A stretch of DNA of 64,000 nucleotides, taken from the NCBI GenBank assembly GCA_022836915.1, contig CP094668.1:6200001-6264000 (forward strand), given 5' to 3'. The notes under the pieces are model-generated. The model was not told the origin of the DNA. It saw only the letters and a program-made list of their open reading frames with translations, and ran no database searches. Position 1 is the stretch's first letter. Every line of letters begins with the position of its first letter. Below are positions 37,833 through 47,615 of the stretch, one piece after another. This stretch comes from Paenibacillus sp. OVF10 (GTDB lineage: Bacteria > Bacillota > Bacilli > Paenibacillales > Paenibacillaceae). A program made the position numbers and the translations under genes.

Positions 37833-38968
37833 ATGTCCGATTTGCTTAGAACACCACTCTTCCCACTGTATCAGCAATACGAAGGCGTACGGTGCATTGA
37901 TTTTGGAGGCTGGGAGCTTCCAGTGCAATTTAGCGGAATCCAGAAAGAACATGAAGCGGTGCGTGAGCGTGCTGGACTGTTTGATGTATCCCATATGGGC
38001 GAATTCACAGTACAGGGTGAGCAGGCTGAAGTTTTTTGCAACAAATGACGACCAATGATGTGACCACGCTGATTCCCGGTCAAGCCCAGTACACCCTGAT
38101 GTGTTACCCAGATGGCGGTGTGGTGGATGATCTGCTCGTGTATAAGCTGGAAGATCAGCATTACATGCTCGTTGTTAACGCCTCTAACATCGACAAGGAT
38201 TGGGCGTGGCTGCAAGAGCACCTGATCCCTGGCGTAAGCATGACCAACGATTCGGAGCAGACGGCGCTGCTCGCCTTGCAAGGTCCACTGGCTGTAGACA
38301 TTATCGGGAAAGTTACAGATACGGATGTATCCTCGATTGAGCCTTTCCGTTTTGTACAGCAGGCAGAGGTATGCGGCGTTAAATTACTGTTGTCCCGTAC
38401 AGGTTATACCGGTGAGGACGGCTTTGAACTATATGTACCTGCAGATCAGGCCGCTGTGGTCTGGAATGGATTAATGCAAGCCGGAGAAGGTCACGGACTC
38501 GTACCAACCGGACTTGGTGCCCGGGATACACTGCGCTTTGAAGCAAGGCTCCCCCTGTATGGACAGGAATTGTCGGCAACCATCTCTCCGCTCGAAGCTG
38601 GCGTAGGCATGTTTGTGAAGCTGAATGCCGGACCTTTTATCGGATACGAAGCCTTGTTACAGCAAAAAAATGACGGGCCTGCCCGCAAACTGGTCGGCAT
38701 CGAAGTGCTGGAGCGTGGTATTCCCCGCCCTCACTATCCGATTTACGCCGAAGGCGTACAGATTGGCGAAGTTACTACAGGCACACAATCACCTACATTG
38801 AAGCGTAATCTGGGGCTTGCTCTCATCGACAGTAAATACGCTGCGCTGGGAACCCCGCTTGAGATTGAGATCCGCGGCAAGAAACTAAAAGCCGAGGTTG
38901 TGAAGACCCCTTTTCATAAACGGACACGTACGTCAAAGACACCTACTCAAGGAGCTGATCAAGCATGA
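37833..38968 (+). CDS. gcvT: Glycine cleavage system T protein, aminomethyltransferase (frame broken at 38032-38037)
   Basis: Transfers the methylene group from the H protein to tetrahydrofolate and releases ammonia. About 378 aa after repair. The N-terminal part has 'CIDFGGWELPVQFSGIQKEH' and 'GLFDVSHMGEF'; the T6 run at 38032-38037 needs one more T to give EVFLQQMTTNDVTTL and joins 'MCYPDGGVVDDLLVYKLED', a folate-site segment. The C-terminal barrel shows 'RTGYTGEDGFELYVP'. The tail beyond about residue 362 (HKRTRTSKTPTQGADQA) is longer than usual. ATG 37833 has GAGG seven bases upstream. Its stop overlaps gcvPA by ATGA. Confidence 0.95.
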
Positions 38969-40320
38969 GCAAGCACCGTTACATTCCCATGACCGAGCAA
39001 GATCAGAGCGCCATGCTCGCAACCATCGGTGTGGATACGCTGGAGGAACTGTTTCAGGACATTCCGCAGGAGATTCGTTATCAGGGCGAGCTGCCCGTAT
39101 CCTCCAAACTTGATGAATATGCGCTGACACGTCACATGTCCAAACAAGCTGGTGCCAACGCCAATTTCGAAACACACGCCAGCTTCCTCGGCGCAGGCAT
39201 ATACGATCATCATGTTCCTTCCGTCATCAATCATGTCATTTCCCGTTCCGAGTTCTACACTGCCTACACACCTTATCAGCCTGAGATCAGCCAAGGTGAA
39301 CTACAGGCCATTTTCGAATTTCAATCCTACATCTGTGAATTAACCGGTATGGCTGTGGCCAATGCCAGTATGTATGACGGTGCAACAGCCTTTGCGGAAG
39401 CAGGAAACTTGGCCGCAGCAGCAACGCGTCGCAAACAGCTCATCGTATCCCGTACCGTTCATCCGGAAGCCCGTCAGGTTTTACAGGCATATGCGCACGG
39501 ACTCCGTCTGGAGATTGTCGAGATTGGTTATAAAGATGGAGTCACTGACTGGGATGCCCTGCAAGCCGCCATATCGGACGATACCGCTGCTGTCATGATC
39601 CAGAGTCCGAACTTCTTTGGTGCTGTGGAAAATGTAAAACAAGCGGCCGACCTCGTGCATGCGCACAAGGGCCTGCTCGTTGTAAGTGCCAACCCGCTAT
39701 CGCTGGGTCTGCTGGAAGCCCCAGGCAAGCTGGGTGCTGACATCGTTGTAGGTGATGCGCAACCCCTTGGCATCGCCGCTTCACTCGGCGGCCCGACATG
39801 CGGATATTTCGCCGTATCCCAGCCTCATATGCGCCGAATTCCTGGCCGAATTGTAGGCCAGACCACCGATCGCAACGGCAAGCGTGGTTTTGTACTCACA
39901 CTGCAAGCACGTGAACAGCACATCCGCCGCGAAAAGGCGACATCCAACATCTGTTCCAACCAGGCTTTGCTTGCACTCAGCGCATCTGTGTACATGTCCA
40001 TCATGGGTAAACAGGGCATGATCGATGTCGCGGATCTGAATTTGCAAAAGAGTCATTACACCCTGAATACATTAACTGCGATTCCTGGAGTTAGCCTTAC
40101 TTTTAATGCACCAACATTTAATGAATTCGTGATTAAACTTCCTGAAGGAACAGACGTGGATGCTCTTCAGTTGAAACTGCTGGATGCAGGCTTTATTGGT
40201 GGCTACGAACTCGGACGTGATTATCCGGAGCTTACCGGACATATGCTGATTGCTGTTACCGAACGGCGCACTAAGGAAGAGATTGACGAATTCGCACGAG
40301 CATTGGAGGGATCGCTGTGA
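38965..40320 (+). CDS. gcvPA: Glycine dehydrogenase (decarboxylating) subunit 1
   Basis: 451 aa. N-terminal half of the P protein in two-subunit form; with gcvPB it decarboxylates glycine and loads the H protein. It has the family start 'RYIPMTEQDQSAML', 'YTPYQPEISQGELQAIFEFQ' and 'MYDGATAFAEA', and lacks the PLP lysine, which is on subunit 2. It overlaps gcvT at its start and gcvPB at its end (GTGA), indicating tight translational coupling. Confidence 0.97.
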   Translation: MSKHRYIPMTEQDQSAMLATIGVDTLEELFQDIPQEIRYQGELPVSSKLDEYALTRHMSKQAGANANFETHASFLGAGIYDHHVPSVINHVISRSEFYTAYTPYQPEISQGELQAIFEFQSYICELTGMAVANASMYDGATAFAEAGNLAAAATRRKQLIVSRTVHPEARQVLQAYAHGLRLEIVEIGYKDGVTDWDALQAAISDDTAAVMIQSPNFFGAVENVKQAADLVHAHKGLLVVSANPLSLGLLEAPGKLGADIVVGDAQPLGIAASLGGPTCGYFAVSQPHMRRIPGRIVGQTTDRNGKRGFVLTLQAREQHIRREKATSNICSNQALLALSASVYMSIMGKQGMIDVADLNLQKSHYTLNTLTAIPGVSLTFNAPTFNEFVIKLPEGTDVDALQLKLLDAGFIGGYELGRDYPELTGHMLIAVTERRTKEEIDEFARALEGSL

Positions 40321-41896
40321 CTCAGGAAACGACGACAACAACGACAACATCGGTACAAGGACAATCGGTAACAGGTACCTCTTTCTCCACTTCGGCTCAA
40401 TCTGAGACAGATACAACATTCAGTGCACAGACCTTATCTCCTGCTCCGGAACAATCATTGATTTTTGAACTCAGCAGCCCTGGACGTGTCGCTTATTCCT
40501 TGCCAGAATGTGATGTTCCTCGTCAGGCTGCCGATACGTTGATTCCCGGGAAATGCTCCGTTCGGAAGCAGCAGCACTGCCGGAAGTGTTTGAGGTAGAT
40601 GTTATTCGACACTATACTGCGTTGTCCCGCCGGAACTTCGGCGTAGATAACGGATTCTATCCACTGGGCTCTTGTACGATGAAATACAATCCAAAGATTA
40701 ATGAGGATGTTGCCCGTTATAATGGATTCGCCAAAATCCATCCGTACCAGCACGAATCCAGCATTCAAGGTGCACTTGAACTGTTATATACGTTGCAAAA
40801 CGACCTTGCAGGTTTGACAGGTATGGATGCTGTGACTCTGCAACCAGCTGCGGGTGCCCATGGAGAATGGACTGGACTTATGATGATTCGTGCCTACCAC
40901 GAAGGTCGTGGCGAACAACGTACCAAAGTCATCGTGCCCGATTCTTCGCATGGTACCAACCCGGCAAGTGCAACCGTTGCAGGATTTGAAACTGTGACGA
41001 TTCCGTCTCGTGCAGACGGACTGGTCGATCTGGATGCACTCCGTGCAGCAGTCGGTTCGGATACGGCAGCATTGATGCTGACAAACCCGAATACACTTGG
41101 TTTGTTCGAGAAAGACATTCAGGAGATTGCATCCATCGTACATCAGGCTGGTGGCTTGTTATACTACGATGGCGCGAACTCCAATGCCATTATGGGCATT
41201 ACCCGTCCGGGTGATATGGGCTTTGACGTGGTGCACCTGAACTTGCACAAAACGATGAGTACACCTCATGGTGGTGGTGGACCAGGTGCTGGACCAGTCG
41301 GTGTGAAGAGTCGTTTGATTCCGTTCCTGCCTAAACCAATGGTGATCAAAAATGATGACGGTATGTATGCATTTGATCGTGAAGGCGATCAATCCATTGG
41401 CCGAGTGAAAGCCTACTACGGTAACTTCGGTATTCTGGTACGTGCCTATGCCTACATTCGCACCTATGGTCCGGAAGGCTTGCGCCGTGTCTCTGAATGC
41501 GCGGTACTGAATGCTAATTATATGATGGCCCGTCTCGCACCTTACTATGAGATACCGTATCCAGGTGTATGCAAACATGAATTCGTCATGTCTGGTCGGG
41601 GATTGAAGCAGTATGGTGTGCGTACACTGGATGTTGCCAAACGATTACTTGATTTTGGATATCACCCGCCTACGGTGTACTTCCCGCTCAACGTGGAGGA
41701 ATGCATCATGATCGAGCCAACAGAAACCGAGAGCAAAGAAACGCTGGATGGGTTCATTGATACGATGATACGGATTGCCAAAGAAGCGGAAGAGACACCT
41801 GAATTGGTACTCAACGCACCTTACGGAACACCGGTCACTCGTCTTGATGAGACCACCGCTGCCCGCAAACCTGTATTGAACTGCGCTTGCAGTTAA
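40317..41896 (+). CDS. gcvPB: Glycine dehydrogenase (decarboxylating) subunit 2, with Thr/Ser-rich N-terminal extension (frame broken at 40548-40553)
   Basis: PLP-bearing half of the P protein. The PLP lysine is in 'DVVHLNLHKTMSTPHGGGGP'. About 526 aa, roughly 38 longer than usual because of a Thr/Ser/Gln-rich start (MTQETTTTTTTSVQGQSVTG) before the canonical 'EQSLIFELSSPGRVAYSLPE'. The start is GTG 40317 with GGAGGG seven bases upstream; no other ATG or GTG lies in frame before the conserved part, so the extension must be translated. The GGGAAA run at 40548-40553 needs one more base to give LIPGEMLRSEAAALPEVFE. It is the last gene of the operon. Confidence 0.95.
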
Positions 41897-41915
41897 TCAA
41901 ATCATTGTTAACATG

Positions 41916-41954
41916 AAAAGCTCTTGCTGATGTTCCAATCAGCAAGAGCTTTTT
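41916..41954. terminator. Bidirectional terminator after gcvPB
   Basis: AAAAGCTCTTGCTGA, loop TGTTCCAA, TCAGCAAGAGCTTTTT; T tract on the plus strand, A tract on the other side. Confidence 0.9.
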
Positions 41955-42200
41955 GTGTTGTGTTGCCTTCCCGGTCTACTGATGTCACTCTTACAGCTCA
42001 CCATCCTCCTGCTAGAGAGTGTCTCAAACGCAGGCAAGTTATGCTCCGATGTATACCAGTGTCCGAATCACATTGTCCTGTTTATAACAAAAAAAGCCGA
42101 TATCCACAATGAATCGCGGATACCGGCAGAATCGCTGCATCAATGCAGCTCATTATCGGAAAAAGAAAAACCTCAAAATCCGGAGGAAACCCCGGCAAAA
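41955..42200. other. Spacer between gcvPB and ptsI
   Basis: No gene is supported. It contains the ptsI terminator at 42089-42127 and otherwise nothing I can name. Confidence 0.5.
42089..42127 (-). terminator. Terminator of the ptsG-ptsH-ptsI operon
   Basis: Minus strand: GCCGGTATCC, 12-base loop, GGATATCGGC, then T7, about 75 bases behind the ptsI stop. Confidence 0.85.
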
Positions 42201-43913
42201 TTACGCTTTAATGCTTTGAACCAATTCAACGACTTGTTCAGCCGTTTGCATATCCAGAGCTTTAGCAGCCAGTTCCTGCATATCCGCACGGGACAGTTTG
42301 GTGATCTGACTACGAGCTGGCAGAATGGAAGTTGCGCTCATGCTGAACTCATCCAATCCAAGACCAAGCAACAATGGAATTGCTGTTTCGTCTCCTGCCA
42401 TCTCACCACACATGCCAACCCATTTGCCTTCACGATGCGCTGCATCGATAACCATTTTAACCAAACGCAAAATGGCTGGGTTGTAAGGTTGGTATAGATA
42501 CGCTACTCTTTCGTTCATACGGTCAGCAGCCATTGTGTATTGAATCAGATCGTTGGTTCCGATACTGAAGAAATCCACTTCTTTGGCAAATTGATCCGCC
42601 AGAACTGCAGTCGAAGGAATTTCCACCATGATTCCGAGTTGAATGCTGTCAGAAACAGCAATACCTTCAGCAACCAGCTTTTCTTTCTCTTCGAGCAAGA
42701 CAGCTTTTGCTTCACGGAATTCACCTAGTGTTGCGATCATTGGGAACATGACACGCAGGTTTCCATGTACGCTTGCACGCAGCAATGCACGCAATTGTGT
42801 ACGGAAGATATCCAAACGGTCCAGACACAAACGAACTGCGCGGAAGCCGAGGAATGGATTCATTTCTTTTGGCAGATCCAGATACGGAAGCTCTTTGTCT
42901 CCACCGATGTCGAGTGTACGAACAACGACAGGTTTGCCTTCCATTTTTTCCAGTACCGCTTTGTAAGCATTATACTGAATGTCTTCGGAAGGAAGCTTGT
43001 CTCTGCCCATGTAAAGGAACTCGGTACGGTACAGGCCTACAGCCTCGCCGCCGTTCTCCAGAACACCTGTTACATCATTCGGTGTACCAATGTTAGCTGC
43101 AAGTTCAACATGAACGTTGTCCACCGTTACCGTTGGCTCATCACGAAGTTTTCTCCACTCTGCACGTTGTGCATCATACTGTTCCTGTTTGGCACGGTAT
43201 TCAGCAATAACTTCCTCAGTAGGGTTAACCAGTACGTGACCATCCAGACCGTCAACAATGATCATATCGCCTTGTTTCGCTTGAGCCAAGATGTCCTTGG
43301 TTCCAACAACAGCCGGAATTTCAAGAGAGCGAGCCATAATCGCCGAGTGAGAAGTACGTCCACCAATGTTAGTTGCAAAACCTTTAACAAATTGGCGGTT
43401 CAATTGAGCCGTGTCGGAAGGTGTTAGATCCTCCGCAAGCACGATCACTTCTTCATTGATCTCAGCTGGACTCATGAAGTCGATACCAAGCAAGTGATTT
43501 AGCACACGTTTGGTAACGTCACGCATATCTGCAGCACGTTCCTGCAGGTAAGCACTCTTCATGTTCTCGAACATGGAGATAAATTGCGATGCCGTTTCGT
43601 TCAAAGCAAATTCTGCATTGATCATGTCATCTGCAATTCTAGCTTTAACCGGATCAATCAGTTCCGGGTCATTCAGAATGAGCAAATGCGAAGCAAAAAT
43701 CTCAGCTTTTTTCTCGCCAAGCTCTTGTAAAGTACGCTCTTTGATCGCCTCAAGCTCAGCCTGGGATTTACCCAGAGCTGAGTCGAGTTTTGCGATCTCT
43801 GCGTCAACGTCGTTGATTTGGCGTTTTTCTACAGAGTAATCAGGATGCTCCAAGATAAACGCCTTGGCGATAGCAATACCCGCCGAAGCCGCGATCCCGG
43901 AGACATTAAGCAT
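42201..43913 (-). CDS. ptsI: Phosphoenolpyruvate-protein phosphotransferase (PTS enzyme I)
   Basis: 570 aa. Takes phosphate from PEP and gives it to HPr, starting every PTS phosphorelay in the cell. The N-terminal domain has the phosphorylated His in 'GGRTSHSAIMARSLEIPAVV' (about residue 190). The C-terminal PEP-binding barrel has 'LYRTEFLYMGRD', 'RTLDIGGDKELPYLDLPKE' and 'WVGMCGEMAGDE'. Its ATG overlaps the ptsH end by eight bases (ATGCTTAA). Confidence 0.98.
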   Translation of the reverse strand: MLNVSGIAASAGIAIAKAFILEHPDYSVEKRQINDVDAEIAKLDSALGKSQAELEAIKERTLQELGEKKAEIFASHLLILNDPELIDPVKARIADDMINAEFALNETASQFISMFENMKSAYLQERAADMRDVTKRVLNHLLGIDFMSPAEINEEVIVLAEDLTPSDTAQLNRQFVKGFATNIGGRTSHSAIMARSLEIPAVVGTKDILAQAKQGDMIIVDGLDGHVLVNPTEEVIAEYRAKQEQYDAQRAEWRKLRDEPTVTVDNVHVELAANIGTPNDVTGVLENGGEAVGLYRTEFLYMGRDKLPSEDIQYNAYKAVLEKMEGKPVVVRTLDIGGDKELPYLDLPKEMNPFLGFRAVRLCLDRLDIFRTQLRALLRASVHGNLRVMFPMIATLGEFREAKAVLLEEKEKLVAEGIAVSDSIQLGIMVEIPSTAVLADQFAKEVDFFSIGTNDLIQYTMAADRMNERVAYLYQPYNPAILRLVKMVIDAAHREGKWVGMCGEMAGDETAIPLLLGLGLDEFSMSATSILPARSQITKLSRADMQELAAKALDMQTAEQVVELVQSIKA

Positions 43914-44181
43914 TAATTTCGCCCAACCCTTCGTTAACCATAACGTCAGTCAAAGCTTGAAGAGCTTCAGCTTCGCCTTCGCCTTCAACGATGATGCTGA
44001 TGGTGTCGCCTTGTTCCAATCCGAGGGAAAGAACACCCAGAATGGATTTCAAAGTTACTTTTTTACCGTTAGCTTCTGCAAAGGATTCTGCACCTTTGAA
44101 TTTGTTTGCTGTATTAACCAGGGCTGTCGCCGGACGTGCGTGGATACCATCTTCGTCTGTAATTCTGAATGTTTGTTGCAT
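43906..44181 (-). CDS. ptsH: Phosphocarrier protein HPr
   Basis: 91 aa from ATG 44181, the start that gives the canonical N-terminus MQQTFRITDEDGIHARPATA; the frame is open further upstream but without homology. The active His is His-14 in 'GIHARPA'. The regulatory Ser in 'VTLKSILGVLSLGL' (near 45) is the HPr kinase site needed for CcpA-mediated repression in Firmicutes. It lies 77 bases behind ptsG and overlaps ptsI. Confidence 0.98.
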   Translation of the reverse strand: MQQTFRITDEDGIHARPATALVNTANKFKGAESFAEANGKKVTLKSILGVLSLGLEQGDTISIIVEGEGEAEALQALTDVMVNEGLGEINA

Positions 44182-44258
44182 TACAATCATCTCACTTTCA
44201 GTAGTTTGGTTTAGGCATTGCATATATTTACACTTGCTTGCCATCGTCGTAACACTTC

Positions 44259-46309
44259 TTATTTTATCTCAATGATTGGCTGTTCGCCAACTTTCAGCAC
44301 TCCACTCTTCTTCAAAGTTACTGTGGAGCCCTCTGGCAGGTTAGTGAAAATAACTGGTGAAATGATCGAAGGAGCGTTTGCTTTGACATACTCCAGATCA
44401 ACTTCCATAATCGGCTGACCTGCCGATACCAGATCACCTTCCTGTACCAGTACGTTAAAGCCTTGACCTTTCAGCTTCACCGTATTAACACCTATATGAA
44501 CAAGCACTTCCTTGCCACCATCGGACATGATGCCCACGGCATGTTTGCTTGGAAATACATTAAACACTTTACCATACACAGGAGAAGTTATCGTACCATC
44601 ATGTGGCAAAATTGCGAACCCATCACCTGTCATTTTCTCAGCAAAGACCGGATCAGGTACGTTTGTAATGTCCAGCAATTCACCATTGACTGGCATGACG
44701 ATATCCTCAGCAACGATGCGCTCGCCTTGCTCACCTTGTGCCTTCTCCTCTTCAGGAGTTGGTTTGGCAGCTGCTGGCGTTGGTGCTGGTGTTCTTCCTG
44801 CAATAATATCCTGCATTTGAGATTTGATCGTGTCAGAACGTGTACCGAAGATGGCTTGAACATTATTACCCACTTCAAGTACACCAGATGCACCCAATTG
44901 TTTCAAACGATCTTTTTTCACATTGGATTTCTCATTAACTTCAATCCGCAAACGAGTAATACAAGCGTCCAGATGTTTGATATTTTCCTTGCCACCAAAA
45001 GCTTCGAGAATGTTATGGGGCAGGTCATCCGTTGAACCAGAGCCTCCGCCAGATTCGGTTTCAGGCGTTGCATCCTCTCGTCCAGGTGTTTTGAGATTGA
45101 ATTTGCGAATGATAAACCGGAAACCGAAGTAATAGATCACCGCAAGAATCAATCCGACAATAATCACGTCCCACCAAGGTGTACGGTTCGGAATAATCCC
45201 GAAGATCAGGAAGTCAATGAACCCACCGGAGAAGGTCATACCGATCTTGACACCCAGAATTTGCATGGTCATGAAAGACAAACCTGCAAAGATACAGTGT
45301 ACTGCAAACAGGATTGGTGCTACAAACAGGAACGAGAATTCAAGTGGTTCTGTGATACCTGTCAGGAACGAGGTCAGCGCAGCTGAACCCATGATACCTG
45401 CAACATACTTTTTGTGTTCCGGTCTTGCTTCATGGTACATCGCAAGTGCGGCCGCTGGCAAACCGAACATCATGAACGGGAATTTACCAACTTGGAATGT
45501 TCCTGCTGTGAGAGCAACGCCATCACGTAACTGGCTGAAGAAAATCTTCTGATCCCCACGAATAACATCTCCGGCTTTATTCACATACTCACCAAACTCA
45601 AACCAGAATGGGGAGTAGAAAATGTGATGCAAACCGAACGGAATTAATGACCGTTCCACAACTCCAAAGATGAACGCCGACAAGGTCGGACTTGTATCTA
45701 CCATGAAGTGAGATATGGAATTCAGTCCATTTTGAATCGGAGGCCAGATAATCACAAGAAGCAACCCGATTACAAGGGATACTACCGATGTGATAATCGG
45801 TACAAATCGTTTACCTGCAAAGAAACCGAGGTAAGACGGCAGTTCGATTTTGAAAAACCGATTGTAACATAGCGCGGCGGCAATACCTATGATTATACCT
45901 CCGAACACGCCTGTACTTAATGTTGGGATACCCAAGATGCTGGCATAACCCGGTACTTCACCGATCATGGCCGGAGTAACCCCTACTGCGCTACCCAGTG
46001 TGACGTTCATGACCAGATAACCGATGATCGCTGCGAGACCTGCAACCCCTTCGCCACCGGCCAATCCGACGGCTACACCGACGGCGAACAGCAATGCCAG
46101 ATTATCGAATACGATCTGACCTGCGTTCATCATAATTGTTGCGATCGAGTTCACCCAAGGGTGTCGAGCGCCGTTACATATTGCAAGAAATCTGGATTAA
46201 CCAGCATGTTACCAATTCCGAGCAGCAAACCTGCCGCAGGTAGAATGGCTACAGGCAGCATGAGAGCTTTACCTACTCTTTGCAATACACCAAAAAGCTT
46301 TTTAAACAT
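44259..46309 (-). CDS. ptsG: Glucose PTS EIICBA component (frame broken at 46159-46161)
   Basis: Imports glucose and converts it to glucose 6-phosphate. About 683 aa after repair, in the order IIC (1-400), IIB (about 425-505, phospho-Cys in 'LDACITRLRIEV') and IIA (about 545-683, His in 'KHAVGIMSDGGKEVLVHIGV'). The true start is ATG 46309 (MFKKLFGVLQRVGKALMLPV). The GGG run at 46159-46161 needs one more base so that VTALDTPWVNSIATIM reads through; otherwise the first 51 codons are cut off. A promoter, a GlcT-binding RAT element and a terminator lie upstream (46366-46548). Confidence 0.96.
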
Positions 46310-46365
46310 CGCGTCGTTTCTCCCTTTCGTCTAATTTATATGTTGTGATGCAAGCAAGGGAACAC

Positions 46366-46463
46366 AAAAAAAGGCATGAATTAATAAAGTAAACTGTGCC
46401 AACCTTGGGGTATAGCATACCCTGTACAAGGAAAGAACAATCACACTTTAATTAACTCATGCC
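46366..46463 (-). terminator. ptsG leader terminator controlled by GlcT
   Basis: Minus strand: GGCATGAGTTAATTAAAGT pairs with ACTTTATTAATTCATGCC, then T7. The loop contains its own hairpin (CCTTG...GGGTAT/ATACCC...CAAGG). The first arm overlaps the RAT at 46454-46483, so the two folds exclude each other. Confidence 0.88.
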
Positions 46464-46483
46464 TGATCGAGTCAGTAACACGT
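46454..46483 (-). promoter_or_regulatory. Ribonucleic antiterminator (RAT) for GlcT
   Basis: Minus strand: ACGTGTTACTGACTCGATCA followed by GGCATGAGTT. From memory this is nearly the same as the B. subtilis ptsG RAT. GlcT bound here would prevent the terminator from forming when glucose is being transported. Confidence 0.88.
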
Positions 46484-46519
46484 CGCTTATGTTTATTCAG
46501 TTGCTTGATTACGGAAACC

Positions 46520-46548
46520 ATTGTAGCACCAGTTCTAATCTATTGCAA
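46520..46548 (-). promoter_or_regulatory. ptsG promoter
   Basis: Minus strand: TTGCAA (46548-46543), 17-base spacer, TACAAT (46525-46520), about 30 bases upstream of the RAT. Confidence 0.75.
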
Positions 46549-46595
46549 GCCTTTACACCAAAAAATAAATTCCGCATTCCATCACTGGAATGATC

Positions 46596-47450
46596 TCACT
46601 TATTCTCTTCTTCCTTCCGCTGATTCAGCCTTTGCAGATGAATGGTCAAATAACCTACCTCCGCAGGATAAACTGGCAGTTTCAGTCTTTTCTCCATTAC
46701 TTTGGTCAGTTTCCATGCAAGCGAGTACATTTCGGGATACTCCAACTTGAGCAGGGAATCCAACTTATGAAGCTCCTCCACTTTGTCTCCACGCCGAACA
46801 CGCTCAAGGGCGAAACGAAGATGAGTCAGCAAACGAGAGTAATCGAGCGATTCCGTTTCAAACGAATAATCGAGTTGATCAGACACCAGGTTCACCAAAT
46901 CAGTGATCAATTGTGAATGTTCACGTACCTGGGATATATTTTGATTGGTCATTGCGCTATAGATATGGAGGGCAACAAAACCAATCTCGTCCATCCCCAA
47001 ATCTACACCCATTTTCTCTTTGATCAGACGAACAGCGTATTCTCCCATTCGATATTCTTCAGGATAAATCTCGCGGGTTTCATATAAAAATGGATTTTGT
47101 ATGATAATGCCCTGCTCCTTGCGTTTTAACGCGAAAGAAATGTGATCGGTTAATGCAATATGGATATGTTCATTCAGAGGAACGTCCGTACGCTCTGCAA
47201 TATACGTAATAACTTCGTTAATAATCTCGATCAGTGCTTCATCCACCTGTGGAAGAAGCTGTTTGTACTGCTCTTGCTCCTGCTGGTTTTTCAAAATGAA
47301 CATTTTCTCCACAGCCATCAATGGAATGTGATCACTCGGTTTTCGGTTAAAGCCAATGCCTTTACCAATAACAACGACTTCCCCGTGTTCTGGATGCTGT
47401 GCAATGATTACATTATTATTTAGCGCTTTATCTACATGCAGGCTGCTCAT
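46596..47450 (-). CDS. glcT: BglG-family transcriptional antiterminator GlcT
   Basis: 284 aa from ATG 47450 (GAGGTG six bases upstream; the GTG three codons earlier overlaps this SD). N-terminal CAT RNA-binding domain (1-58, 'SLHVDKALNNNVIIAQHPEH'), then PRD1 ('LNEHIHIALTDHISFALKRK') and PRD2 ('DEIGFVALHIYSAM', 'EVGYLTIHLQRL') whose His residues are phosphorylated by PTS proteins. It lies directly upstream of ptsG and its RAT. When EII-Glc is busy with glucose, unphosphorylated GlcT opens the ptsG leader. Confidence 0.96.
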   Translation of the reverse strand: MSSLHVDKALNNNVIIAQHPEHGEVVVIGKGIGFNRKPSDHIPLMAVEKMFILKNQQEQEQYKQLLPQVDEALIEIINEVITYIAERTDVPLNEHIHIALTDHISFALKRKEQGIIIQNPFLYETREIYPEEYRMGEYAVRLIKEKMGVDLGMDEIGFVALHIYSAMTNQNISQVREHSQLITDLVNLVSDQLDYSFETESLDYSRLLTHLRFALERVRRGDKVEELHKLDSLLKLEYPEMYSLAWKLTKVMEKRLKLPVYPAEVGYLTIHLQRLNQRKEEENK

Positions 47451-47510
47451 TGTTTGCACCTCTTTTTCACACCATCTTAGGTGTGATTAAGTCACACCCT
47501 GTTACGAACG

Positions 47511-47548
47511 AAAAGACACCCGGAGCGGGCAAACCGCGCCGGACGTCT
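47511..47548 (-). terminator. Probable terminator of floT
   Basis: Minus strand: AGACGTCCGGCGCGG, TTTG, CCCGCTCCGGGTGTCTTTT; imperfect stem with a short T run, about 70 bases behind the floT stop. Confidence 0.6.
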
Positions 47549-47615
47549 CGCTTAAAAAGTAACAAAAATTCGTCTTAAGGTCAATAGAGCAACCATGCAA
47601 GATTCGAAGTGCTTC

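Noticed and set aside
42765..43427. A 220-codon open frame on the plus strand opposite ptsI
   Set aside because: Antisense to the strongly conserved enzyme I gene, no SD and no motif.
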